From Chrysopilus asiliformis (Eukaryota > Arthropoda > Insecta > Diptera > Rhagionidae): DNA of 64,000 bases. The translations under genes and the position numbers were made by a program. Below are positions 20,647 through 31,074 of this stretch, one piece after another (position 1 is the first letter of the stretch; each line of letters begins with the position of its first letter). The notes under the pieces were generated by a model that saw only the letters and a list, made by a program, of their open reading frames with translations, was not told the DNA's origin and did not search any database. The stretch covers positions 63,905,244-63,969,243 of the forward strand of contig OZ035961.1 in assembly GCA_964034945.1 (NCBI GenBank). Reading direction: 5' to 3'.

Positions 20647-20732
20647 ATGACACTAACCAACTCCAATATGACTTAAATAATTTTTACTTTCTTCTACGGA
20701 GTATAATAAAGTATTGTATTCATGAAAAATTT
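20647..20732 (+). repeat. 86-bp LINE segment repeated on both sides of PLE-A3
   Basis: ATGACACTAACC to ATGAAAAATTT at 20647-20732 recurs at 22790-22875. Its first 16 bp are the target duplication of the A1/A2 pair. It is either an unusually long target duplication of PLE-A3 or the product of unequal exchange. Confidence 0.8.
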
Positions 20733-20809
20733 CACAGAAAAATATAGTTATTACTTAAGAAATTTTTCATTATTTCATTGTTTTTGTTTTGTAGGCTAAC
20801 AATGAAATA

Positions 20810-22348
20810 ATGAAAAATTTCTTAAGTAATAACTATATTCATGAAATTGATAAAAAGAAAATGACAACTTACACGGCAACATCACCAAAGTTGTATGCTT
20901 TGCCAAAAATACACAAAGAAGATTGTCCGGTTAGGCCAATTGTGTCATATATCAATTCACCATCATATAAATTATCTAAATTTTTAGCAAACATTTTAAA
21001 AAACTTAACTTCAAATTCAAAATACAACATAAAAAACTCAATAGAATTTAAGAATTTAGTTTCGAAATTAAAAATTGATCCCAGTGAAATCATGGTGTCT
21101 TTCGATGTAAAATCTTTGTTTACAAATATACCCTTGATTTTATGCTTAAGAATTGTTGATAAAAGATGGGATGAAATTTCACAATATACGCGTATTCCTA
21201 AAAACAAATTCATTGACGCATTAAAATTCTGTATAACAGATTGCAATTATTTTACTTTTGACAATGAATTATATAGACAAATTTTTGGACTACCTATGGG
21301 GAGCCCCCTTTCACCCATTTTAGCTGACCTGACGATGGAAGAATTGTTAAATGACACAATTGATGGACTTTATGAAAAACCTAAAATTTTTTTAAAATAT
21401 GTTGACGATATGTTTGCCATTTTACCAAAACAAAATGTCTCCGTTTTACATAATGCTCTCAATCGGTTCCATACAAAACTACAATTTACGGTGGAGGAAG
21501 AGGTTGAAAGCACGCTACCTTTCTTGGATGTTAAGGTGATACGATGTGAGAAAAAATTAATATTTGATTGGTACCAAAAACCAACAGCATCAGGTCGTTT
21601 AATTAATTTCCACTCGCATCATCCAAAACATCAAAAAATTAACACAGTCGAAAATTTTATTCATAAAGTCTTGACCATAAGCAATGAGAAATTTCACGGG
21701 AAAAACATTAAATCAATTACTGAGAATCTAAAAAACAATGGATATCCAACACAATTTATAAAAAGACATATTAACATAGTCAAAGAAAAAATAAAACGTA
21801 AGTTAAATTCTAGTAATGTTGATATGTCTCCAAATAACTTAGAGCCAAAAATATATAAAAGCGTCAACTATATTCCCAATCTTTCGGAAAACATTGGTAA
21901 GGTTTTTAAAAATTACAATAGTAACATAACACTGGCATATAGGCCGTTAAAAACCGTTAATAATTGTTACACTAAACTAAAAGACAGAACTCCGAAAGAT
22001 TGCGAATCAAACATTGTTTATAAAATTTCATGTGCAGGAAATAGTAGTAATGCTTGTAATGCTAACTACATCGGAACGACAGGGCAGTTTCTAAAAAGTC
22101 GACTTTCTGGTCATAAATCCGACATAAAGTCTAAAAATATGAACAAGACGGCTTTAGCAGAACATTGTTTATCTTTGAACCATGCTCCTGATTATGCTTC
22201 CGTAAAAATTTTATGCAAAGAGAATAATTACCACAAACGTATGACGCTAGAAGCTCTACACATTTACCAATCTAACGATACAGTCAATAAAAGAGCGGAC
22301 ACTGACAACATAAATGAAACTTACTGTGCTCTCCTAAAGAGGAATTGA
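20810..22348 (+). CDS. Penelope-like RT and GIY-YIG protein (A3)
   Basis: 512 codons, identical in translation to A2, with RT (YVDDMFAI) followed by GIY-YIG (YIGTTGQ). It lies 2143 bp downstream of the A2 start. It lacks the N-terminal extension in the same way as A1 and A2, so all three share one truncated founder rather than three independent truncations. Confidence 0.9.
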   Translation: MKNFLSNNYIHEIDKKKMTTYTATSPKLYALPKIHKEDCPVRPIVSYINSPSYKLSKFLANILKNLTSNSKYNIKNSIEFKNLVSKLKIDPSEIMVSFDVKSLFTNIPLILCLRIVDKRWDEISQYTRIPKNKFIDALKFCITDCNYFTFDNELYRQIFGLPMGSPLSPILADLTMEELLNDTIDGLYEKPKIFLKYVDDMFAILPKQNVSVLHNALNRFHTKLQFTVEEEVESTLPFLDVKVIRCEKKLIFDWYQKPTASGRLINFHSHHPKHQKINTVENFIHKVLTISNEKFHGKNIKSITENLKNNGYPTQFIKRHINIVKEKIKRKLNSSNVDMSPNNLEPKIYKSVNYIPNLSENIGKVFKNYNSNITLAYRPLKTVNNCYTKLKDRTPKDCESNIVYKISCAGNSSNACNANYIGTTGQFLKSRLSGHKSDIKSKNMNKTALAEHCLSLNHAPDYASVKILCKENNYHKRMTLEALHIYQSNDTVNKRADTDNINETYCALLKRN

Positions 22349-22636
22349 GCAATAATGTTTAAATTTGACACAAAAAGTTTTTTAACATTGACAAAGGCGG
22401 ATGTCCTGATTCTGGACACAATATTTTAACAATATCGACGATATAAACTTTAATTTATTTATTTATTTAATTTCCATGTTTCACAGTTCATTGTTTTATT
22501 TATTTATTGGTGAAAAAGTGATACATGTGTACATTTTGTACTTTTTTTCGTTTTTTCTTATTAATTGTAAGTATAAAAAAATTTTATTTTTGGCAAAATC
22601 AATTGTAACAACAAAGTGTATTGGCAGAATAAAAGT

Positions 22637-22677
22637 CCTCCTGAAGAAGCCTGACGACAGTAGGCGAAACGTTGAGG
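22637..22677 (+). ncRNA. Candidate hammerhead ribozyme in PLE-A3
   Basis: Identical to the motif at 20494-20534: stem I CCTC/GAGG, core CTGAAGA, stem II GCCT/AGGC, GAAA and a two-base stem III. Its presence after each plus-strand ORF matches the known placement in Penelope elements, where self-cleavage would define transcript ends. Confidence 0.65.
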
Positions 22678-22904
22678 CATTCAATAAAAATGTTCTAAAA
22701 AGGATTAATTAGTTTAATTCGATGACCGAGTAACCCAAGGAAACAAGTACATTTCATAAATTGATCAACGGTCGAGCTTTAAAGAATGGATGACACTAAC
22801 CAACTCCAATATGACTTAAATAATTTTTACTTTCTTCTACGGAGTATAATAAAGTATTGTATTCATGAAAAATTTTGACCACTTAATTTTGCCTAAAAAA
22901 CATT

Positions 22905-23834
22905 TCCCGATCACATTTCCCGAGTCGATTGGAGTCATATTAAAAAATGTCGTTCTGTCTGTCAGTCTGTGTACAAGATTTCTCAAAAACTAATAGAGCT
23001 AGCGCCATGAAATTTTATAGGCATGTTGGGTCCTGAAATGGGACGATCCTATCAACTTTTGGTGGAAATCCGTTAACCGGAAGTATCCAAAATGGCGGTT
23101 TTTCAAAAATCGCAATTTCGTTTTTCTCGATTTACTCCCAAACTACGCGTTTTTTAGTGGCCTTACGTATGACAAAACTTGGAGAAAATAAAATTTCCCA
23201 CACTTTTGTCTTTAGCTATAACTCGATATCTCAACCTGTTATCGAGATAAACCGTTATTTCCAAAAAAACAGTTTTGACGTGGATACGTCTTGGATTTTG
23301 GTAATGGGGGTACAAATTAGAAAATCGGCTTGCTGCCATGATAACAAATTTGCAATCGATGAAACTCGATAGTTTGTGGTGATATCTGAACAAAACCTGT
23401 GTTATAAGGTGAGGGCTACATTCAAGCATTGTATAGGGTATTTTGTTATGTTAAACTATGTTCAATTATGTTTTTAAAAAGGAAAATCAAAATTTTTACT
23501 CCGCTGTTATGCTGTGTCTGCTGCTTGCAGTACAGATTTCACATGTATACTCTTTTTATGCTTTCTTTGTGTGTATTGAATCTCATATAGAACTTGATTG
23601 TTTCTCTTCTCTAAATGGTTTGTTCTGATTCTGGCTATTCATATTATTTCGGTTCAATTCGCTTTGAAGGAATTGAAAAAAATTGAAAATAAAAATCACT
23701 CTCGAGAAAACGAAATTCAGAATTTCAGTAAAACGCTCCAAAGAACGAGAAAAAATTATGGTTTTAATTTGCTTTGAGAACACAACTTTAATGCTGGGAC
23801 CGAGATATCGCTCTCTTACTAATGAAATGCATAC
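22905..23834. repeat. GTCY-related repeat and flank, non-coding
   Basis: Right of the duplication, 22930-23400 resembles repeat-derived sequence: a short GTCTGTCTGTCAGTCTG tract, then TCTCAAAAACTAATAGAGC and phrases such as AACCGGAAGTATCCAAAATG. It is a different family from the GACGGACAG copies elsewhere. 23430-23834 shows no recognisable gene. Confidence 0.45.
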
Positions 23835-26090
23835 TTATATGTGTGTGTGCATTAGATTGCCCATATGTGCAAAGTTGTAATTTTTGTTGCTCCCCGTCCA
23901 TTTTCGTGAAGTTTAGGTCAAAAAAATAAGATTTAAAAAAAAGTAGGAACCTGTAGTGGAAAAAACCCAGTCGGTTTTTCATTGAAGTTTCAAAAATAGA
24001 CTTTAAAATGGTGAATCGCTTTAACTGTCCGTAACTCCTATAATATTTAATTTTTCGTTGATGGTCTAAAGACAACTTTTGTAGAGGATAACTAGACGAA
24101 CATCTAATTCTCACGAAGTTTTGACCTACGGTTGAAATTTAATGCTTTTTTGGTCCCAAAACAGCAATTTTTTAAGAACATTTTCATGAATTTTTTTCTT
24201 TAAATGTATTTTTTGCACTTTCTAAAGGGTGGAATATTTCTTCTGGTAAGCCTATGTTCTAGAGAATGAAATGTAGATTAATTTAAAAAAAAAATGAAGC
24301 CGATCTAAGGTTATACGACATAGATACAGACCGACAAACAGACAGATTTATGGATATCCTAAATTTTTTGTCTGAAACGGATTTTGTACTGGTCAGAAGT
24401 ATTGAAAAGTATATTTTTTTTTAAGTTTTTCCGATATTCTTATTTGTTATAAAACATTTTAACCCTTAATTTATGAGGTGAAAATCATATGCGTACATGA
24501 TGAGGTGGTTTTCAATGGACTTGTTCAAATCACATACTAAATCCGTGCTTTTAACTCGGCACACAACACCATACTGTATGAAGGTACTGAAGATTTCAGA
24601 GTCACTGTGCTGAAAACATGAGAAATAGCAAAGAGAGAAAAGTCAATTTTGGACCCACCTCATCAATGAAGGGTTAAAATACAAAATTTAATGGAATTTT
24701 TTTTAAATTTTTTTCTTGAAATTGTTCATAATTTTTTGTTAAATATTTAATGAATTTTGCTTTCGAATAGCTTTACATTGATATTTGTTTATAATGCTGT
24801 TCCATCGCATGCAGGATATACTGTTTTTGTTGCTCCTGGTGCGTTAGAACAGTATTATATCGAGTCATCAAAGCTACTCCACGCTCTGCTATATCATACA
24901 CCACAAGTAAATTTTTAATCATTGCCTTCGCAGCGATGTAGTTCTCGTCTTCCTCCCATGTTGCTGGATCGGCAGTCAAAAAATTGTTCCTTATACCAGT
25001 GATTTCTTGATTTAATATTTTATCAAAGAAAAAGTATGTGTTATTGTTATTACTAACAAAATCGCACAATTCTGATGACTCGATATAATACTGTTCCAAC
25101 GCACCAGGAGCAACAAAAACAGTATATCCTGCATGCGATGGAACAGCATTATAAACAAATATCAATGCAAAGCTATTCGAAAGCAAAATTCATTGAATAT
25201 TTAACAAAAAATTATGAACAATTTCAAGAAAAAAATTTAAAAAAAATTCCATTAAATTTTGTATTTTAACCCTTCATTGATGAGGTGGGTCCAAAATTGA
25301 CTTCAGCACAGTGACTCTGAAATCTTCAGTACCTTCATAAAGTATGGTGTTGTGTGCCGAGTTAAAAGCACGGATTTAGTATGTGATTAGAACAAGTCCA
25401 TTGAAAACCACCTCATCATGTACGCATATGATTTTCACCTCATAAATTAAGGGTTAAAATGTTTTATAACAAATAAGAATATCGGAAAAACTTAAAAAAA
25501 AATATACTTTTCAATACTTCTGACCAGTACAAAATCCGTTTCAGACAAAAAATTTAGGATATCCATAAATCTGTCTGTTTGTCGGTCTGTATCTATGTCG
25601 TATAACTTTAGATCGGCTTCATTTTTTTTTTAAATTAATCTACATTTCATTCTCTAGAACATAGGCTTACCAGAAGAAATATTCCACCCTTTAGAAAGTG
25701 CAAAAAATACATTTAAAGAAAAAAATTCATGAAAATGTTCTTAAAAAATTGCTGTTTTGGGACCAAAAAAGCATTAAATTTCAACCGTAGGTCAAAACTT
25801 CGTGAGAATTAGATGTTCGTCTAGTTATCCTCTACAAAAGTTGTCTTTAGATCATCAACGAAAAATTAAATATTATAGGAGTTACGGACAGTTAAAGCGA
25901 TTCACCATTTTAAAGTGTATTTTTGAAACTGCAATGAAAAACCGGCTGGGTTTTTTCCACTACAGATTCCTACTTTTTTTTTTAAATCTTATTTTTTTGA
26001 CCTAAACTTCACGAAAATGGACGGGGAGCAACAAAAATTACAACTTTACACATTTCATATATCTTGTGGGCAATCTAGTGTGCATCATAC
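23835..26090. mobile_element. Foldback: about 1-kb inverted arms around a 204-bp loop
   Basis: Left arm 23835-24869 and right arm 25074-26090 are inverted copies, very similar near the loop and more diverged at the outer 50 bp. The loop 24870-25073 is present once. Arms contain AACCCTTAATTTATGAGGTG-like sequence and non-coding DNA. The inner 400 bp of the left arm plus the loop code for a protein fragment on the minus strand. No target duplication is clear. It may be a true foldback element or an inverted duplication of an older repeat. Confidence 0.8.
24674..25073 (-). pseudogene. Captured coding fragment with in-frame stop, function unknown
   Basis: On the minus strand the loop encodes LCDFVSNNN...DPATWEEDENYI, then AAKAMIKNLLVV and DIAERGVAL, continuing into the left arm with HQEQQKQYILHAMEQHYK. 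TAA at 24773-24775 interrupts, but the frame continues about 33 codons, to a stop near 24674. The right arm carries the inverse of the shared part with CAA in place of TAA, so the unmutated state is visible there. The blocks NLLVV.D.AERGVAL and EQ.KQ look like the C-terminus of an uncharacterised arthropod protein that I have seen in several insects and crustaceans, but I cannot name it. It lacks a start. Confidence 0.45.
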
Positions 26091-26227
26091 CCAACAGCAG
26101 CCATCGCTCGAACCTTTCATTCATTTTTATGCAAAGCATACAAACCGCTTTGAACAAGAGCGGAAACTTAAAGAGAAACAATTTCGATCTTAACTTGGGG
26201 GGAGAAGGAAAAATGTGTATCGATCGC
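26091..26227. other. Short flank of the foldback
   Basis: Sequence between the foldback and the MITE-like element. Nothing is recognised; short ORFs on both strands have no supporting features. Confidence 0.4.
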
Positions 26228-26467
26228 ATGGCCGAATTAAACACAGGTCTGCTGGTTGCTTTTTAACAGCCACCATTTTGCTACGTCATCGGCAAGAAAT
26301 ATCGGTGCATTCTTTCTAATGTTGATTGTGTGTGCGCTAATTTCAATAGTATTTCATATAAAAAGGGGAAAATTCCCATTGAATCGTATAAAAATTTCTT
26401 GCCGATGACGTCAGAGCCAGAAGCAACTGAGCTGTCAAACAGACCTTGTATAATTCGGCCATGGTTT
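26228..26467. mobile_element. Small inverted-repeat element (MITE-like)
   Basis: The ends CATGGCCGAATTAAACACAG and, in inverse, CATGGCCGAATTATACAAGG pair imperfectly. A second inner inverted pair (CATCGGCAAGAAAT with ATTTCTTGCCGATG) lies further in. The element is about 240 bp with no coding. The target duplication is not resolvable because the ends are palindromic at CATG. Confidence 0.6.
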
Positions 26468-27174
26468 TGAACACTGTTTTTAGTTGCTCTAAATTGAAAT
26501 TGCTTCGTTGCTTTTATCGTGTAATTTTATTTTATTTTTATTTGTTTTTTATCTATGGGCGTTTTCATAAATTCAAGTTCTGCAAAAAAAGATTTTTGAT
26601 TAAAAAATAACACAAAAGATTTTTCTTAATAAAAAACCCAGTTTATGTTATTCGTTTAGTTTACTTGTTATTCGTTTAGTTTACGAAGAAAATGTTTTGT
26701 GCAATTTGCGTAAGTTCCGAGTACATTTATGAAAATGCCCTATAACATTTCAGAATTAAACATTTGTTCGTTGTGTTACAAGTGAAATTTGATTTTTAGG
26801 TACAAGATGCCAAAATTCACCAAACGGAAAGTCAAATCCCGTAACATTACGGTCAATCAAATTGTTTCTTTAGTTTCCTTTTCACTAAAATTTCTTACTT
26901 AAAGATCTATTGGCGATCGTTGTAGGCGGATCCACGTCTTCTGGCCGTCTCTACGAGACAGACACCTTGCTTTTTTGCGATTATCTCGAAAATTAACGGG
27001 TTTTTGCTGACTGAATGTATGAAGTGAATTAATGAGAATGGCATTCTGCACAATTTTGTTTCTTACCACTATCCGTTATCTTTTACCGTTATTGAGATAT
27101 TTAGATTAAAATATAAAAAAATATATTTTTGCAAATTACTTGCAAACTAACGATTTTTCGACAAATTAATTTAA
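26468..27174. other. Non-coding DNA with a 100-bp dispersed repeat
   Basis: No gene is seen. 26876-26970 (around GGCGGATCCACGTCTTCTGG) recurs nearly unchanged at 33514-33606. GTTATTCGTTTAGTTTAC is doubled at 26646-26683. Confidence 0.55.
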
Positions 27175-27176
27175 TA

Positions 27177-27786
27177 CTAAGTTCAGACCGACACAAAATT
27201 ACGTAAATTTGCGAAATGATTTAGATCTTAAACCAAAGTGTTCACACAGAGAATAAGGTAATTTTGTTTCACATTTCAACTACAGGATTGCTATGAATTT
27301 TAGTGTAGGATTACTATGAATTTTAGTAATATGATGAATAATACAATTCAAAACATCGATGAAATATGTGCAAATAGAATTAGACACTTTAGACGACAAT
27401 GGAAATTATCTGTAATGAAAATAAACAATTATTTTCCATTTCATATCTAATCGCATCAAAAACAGGTCAATTTTTTTTTCCCCGCGTAGGTTGTTTACTA
27501 ATATATCCTCTTCGCGTGCGGAACACGGCTTCTTTTTCTTGTATTTCCGTCTTTCCAATCCAGCACAAATGTCAAAACTGATGTACTCAAGAGAGCTGAA
27601 TGAGTGATGCAGGGTTGTATTCATTGTTTTTGCTTGATTTCGTTCTTAATTTTGTGGAAATTGCATACTTTTAGTGATTTTTGAAAACAGGTTTATGTAC
27701 TGGAAATATCGTGATTTCGAGCAAGATTTCGTTCAAAATTACGAAAATCTTCAAAATTACGTGATTTTGTGTCGGTCTGAACTTAG
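27177..27786. mobile_element. MITE with 30-bp inverted repeats and TA duplication
   Basis: Ends CTAAGTTCAGACCGACACAA (left) and, in inverse, the same 20 bases on the right, flanked by TA (27175-27176 and 27787-27788). 610 bp, non-coding. The TA duplication suggests a Tc1/mariner-type mobiliser. Confidence 0.85.
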
Positions 27787-27929
27787 TATAAGGAAGAATT
27801 GGAGATGTTAAAATTTTCTACCTTTTTGCCATTTACCGTAAATTGATACCGTTCTCAAGTTATCTCAAATTTTGTACGTTTTTGATATTTTTGGATGAAC
27901 CAACAATTTATTGGGAGGTTGTATTGGAT

Positions 27930-28560
27930 TGACAATACGACAGAGTTATAACGTAAATTGCACAGGGTCGTAGATTTTGTAGAAGAAAGTTTTGTGTTGA
28001 CCACAACTGATATTTTTATCTGGTGTAACAAAAACTTTCTAGTCTTAAACTTAAGTAAATCTTTATATAAAAATGAATATTTGTCTGTAAGGATTTCTGT
28101 TTGTTTCCACGAAACTCACAAACTACCAGTCCGATTGAGTTCAAACTTATACATAAAGTATGTTTTGAAGAGAGGATGGTTTATGTATACAGTGCGATTA
28201 TTTTGCATTACTCCTTCTCCCCGCCCCCATACAGTTATATCAAATTTAACTGTAAAAATAATTTAAAATTTATTTTTTAGTAGGCTACGTTTTTTTAATC
28301 AAAAAATAATTATGTCAATATCTTTTCAAATGAGATCAAATGAGATCTAATTTTTATTCCATTGACTATATGTTCGATATTAATAAAATAAGTAGGGTGA
28401 GTTCTGTCAAAGATCTTGGAGTATTGTTGGATCATAAATTAGGATTTGATCTCCATCGGAAATCTGTTATCAACCGTGCATTCCGAACATTAGGCATGAT
28501 TAAAAGATTTTCGTCCGAATTATCTGACCCGTATGCTCTCTTTGCTGGGTCTATGCACTT
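27930..28560 (+). pseudogene. LINE reverse-transcriptase C-terminal fragment, interrupted
   Basis: DIFIWCNKNFLVLNLSK (about 28009-28060) is the segment after the catalytic block in Jockey/CR1-type reverse transcriptases. After a 265-bp insertion the thumb region follows (VSSVKDLGVLLDHKLGF, about 28396-28450) up to SSELSDPYALFAGS. A different LINE begins near 28600. It is dead. Confidence 0.7.
28060..28325 (+). mobile_element. Helitron-like 5' end fragment
   Basis: The insertion in the LINE begins TCTTTATATAAAAATGAATA directly after an A. That start (TC, then TATATAAAAATGAA) is typical of insect Helitrons. It continues with TTTGTCTGTAAGG and CGAAACTCACAAACTACCAG. No CTRR hairpin end is seen before the LINE resumes near 28325, so this is a partial copy. 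Confidence 0.5.
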
Positions 28561-28599
28561 TATGCAAAAGACGGGAAGTTTTACAATGTATTTTTATTA

Positions 28600-30190
28600 C
28601 AAGAACAAAGCAATCATTGTACCATTTACAAAGAGGAAAAAGCTAAACTTGAAGGCTCCATCCCTTAACGATACAATGATCAGCTTCTCAACCGAAGTTA
28701 AATACCTAGGGGTTATCCTAGATCAGAAAATGACCTGGACCCCACATAAAAACAAAATTAACAATAGTGCGAAGAGTAGGTCTAGTTTCTACTTTCAGAC
28801 GCGGTTGGAAGCGGTGACAGTTGTTTATGTTTTCTGAGTGTTGTTGCAAATATTTTTATCAAGTAAAAAGATGGAAAAGAACTTTGAAAACGCATTCGAA
28901 ACGGAAAATGAAACGGAAAAATTAATAATCTTCAAATTTTCTGCGATTTTTAGGTTCATTGGGTCTATCAATCGGTAATAAGACTCATGGTCACCTATGC
29001 CACATTAGTATGGTGGCCTAAAGTAGAACAAAAAACAATACAGAACAAACTCCAAAAGATTCAAAGGCTTGCGTGCCTAGGAATCACCGGAGCAATGAAC
29101 ACCTGTCCAACAGCAGCATTACAAGCTATATTAAACATGCCGCCGCTAGATATAACAATTAAACTGGAGGCGCTATCTAGTGCTCTAAGATTATTAGCGA
29201 ATGGAGCAATAACCACATCCAGTCGAACAGGACATATGAAAATACTTGATCAAATCGACGGAAGTAAAACACCATTTTTACTATCCGACCGCATGCCAAT
29301 TAAAACCAATTTCAACCAAATGTTTGAAGTGGTCATACCTGACCGCCAAACATGGTTGGAAGGAGGCCTAAGACTGGAGACAGGATCTCTAGTTTGGTAT
29401 ACGGACGGATAAAAAATGGACGGAAAAGCCGGAATCGGAATAGCAGGTCCAATATGTAACATATCCAAAGCCCTAGGGCAGTATCCATCAATCTTCCAAG
29501 CTGAAGTTTATCCAATAGAGCTGTCCCCCAGAGTGTGTCTATCTAAAAGACCACTAGGACAAAAGATCTATATAATATCAGATAGTCAAGCGGCCCTAAA
29601 AGCAATCAAAGGGTACATGTGCACCGCAAAGCTCGTATGGGACTGCCTGACAATTCTGAAAAAATCAGCCGAACGCAATAAGCTCACCCTAATATGGGTG
29701 CCAGGCCACGAAGGCAATGAGGCAGCCGACCTCCTGGCCAAGAAAGGTGCTGAATCCATACACATTGGCCCAGAGCCTTTTTACGCAATTCCGCAGTCTC
29801 CAGAAAATGGAGATCAATAATTGGGAGGAAAAGGAAACCATAGCCTACTGAGAAAGCCTTCCAGGATCAAGACAATCAAAAAGATTCATCCACTACTTCA
29901 AAAAGAGAGCAAGAGAGTTTTTAAACCTCAACAAGCAGGAGCTGAGGACAGCGGTGGGCCTCCTCACAGGTCACTGACTAGTAAACTACCACCTACACAA
30001 CATAGGCATAACCGCCGACAACATTTGCAGACTGTAGGCAGAGTGCAGAGACATAACTGCAGAGACTACAACCAGAAGACATAAAGAGGACTCCAGTCAA
30101 AACCATTCTAAGATTCATTAAAGATCTAGAAGAGGGGTGGCTAACGTAAAAATGGGGAAGTCACAATAGATCTTAAGGTCGCGGTGATAT
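28600..30190 (+). pseudogene. R1/LOA-type LINE: RT thumb and RNase H
   Basis: It opens with the RT thumb (FSTEVKYLGVILDQKMTW, about 28690-28745). A foreign stretch (about 28785-28950) interrupts it. The sequence continues with VTYATLVWWPK and the RNase H domain: VWYTDG at 29394, SDSQAALKAI at 29580 and WVPGHEGNEAADLLAKKGAE at 29695. TAA at 29410-29412 replaces the residue right after YTDG. A frameshift after 29820 moves the C-terminal segment into other frames. RNase H inside a LINE places it with the R1/LOA/I group. All parts are inactive. Confidence 0.82.
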
Positions 30191-30209
30191 GGCAGCGAGA
30201 AAGCACCAC

Positions 30210-31060
30210 TCCATACACATATTATTATTATTATGGCTAATAGCTTGAGTTGCTCACATTTTTTGCTGATGTGAGTTTTCCACGTCAGTCTTCTGTCTAG
30301 GTGCAAACCTAGGTTTGCATTTTTCACGTCATTTTTCAGTGTGACCTGTTGTTGTTAATTAGTATTGGCTTGCATGTGGATTTCCTTAAGGTAAAGGTGA
30401 TTTGCTCTCATTTGTTTTCATTTAGTTTGATGCCCCATTTTTCGCAATTTGATTGATTTTTGTTTCAACGTCTTTAACAGCGACTTTCAAAGACTTTGAT
30501 TGTTCATGATTGTAATTATTAGGGATGTGGGTTGTGAGAACTGCATTTGGTTTGAAAACCTCAGCCAAGTGTCGTGCGAATGTTTCAGCTTTTTCTTTGG
30601 GACAAGCAATCGAATCCCCTTTAGGATTTCTTATGGGGGTGTCTGAGTGGATGGGTTTTTTTAGCTTGGTTACTTTCCATATCGAGTAGTTAGTGTCCGC
30701 CGTGTGGTTTAATCCAGATACGAAGTCTTCAATCCTGTCGTTCCTGTCTGCGGGTAACTTTGCTTTGAGGTGCTTGGTGGCACTAGCCAGGTCTTTTTTG
30801 GCTTGCGGTGATCTTGATTTTAGCCATTTAGCTTTAGCCTTTCTTTTGTTTTCTAGTAATTCCAGGATGGGTTTGTTGTAAAGGTTTAGGGTTCTGTCTG
30901 GAAGGGCTTTGTGTGTAGGGTAGCTAGTTGAGCACATTCTATGATAATGCATTGTCAATGTCGTCCGTTGATTTTAATTTGATATGAGGGCAGAAGGTTT
31001 TTTCAAATAGTTGTTGGAATTTTGTCCAGTTTGTTTTGTCATTAGTAAGATTCGCCTAAT
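30210..31060 (-). pseudogene. Jockey-type LINE fragment, RT palm deleted
   Basis: Minus strand from 31060: the endonuclease-to-RT linker (NYSIWKVTKLKKPIHSD, EKAETFARHLAEVFKPNA) ends at 30422. Only the thumb follows (LGLHLDRRLTWKTHISKK, about 30240-30310). The catalytic palm that belongs between them is missing, so an internal deletion has removed it. The motif wording fits Jockey-clade ORF2. Confidence 0.75.
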
Positions 31061-31074
31061 CCACGTATGCAATC

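Larger units (their letters stand above)
20742..22789 (+). mobile_element. PLE-A3, Penelope-like element with a short inverted 5' piece
   Basis: A 41-bp inverted copy of the 5' end (20742-20782) is joined to the element by the same 15-bp spacer (TTTGTTTTGTAGGCT, 20783-20797) that separates A1 from A2. The plus-strand element then runs to 22789 with a hammerhead motif at 22637-22677. Such partial inverted 5' copies are characteristic of Penelope insertions. Confidence 0.9.

Noticed and set aside
27399..27624. Short ORFs within the TA-flanked MITE at 27.2-27.8 kb
   Set aside because: No motif, both strands equally open, and the element has MITE features.
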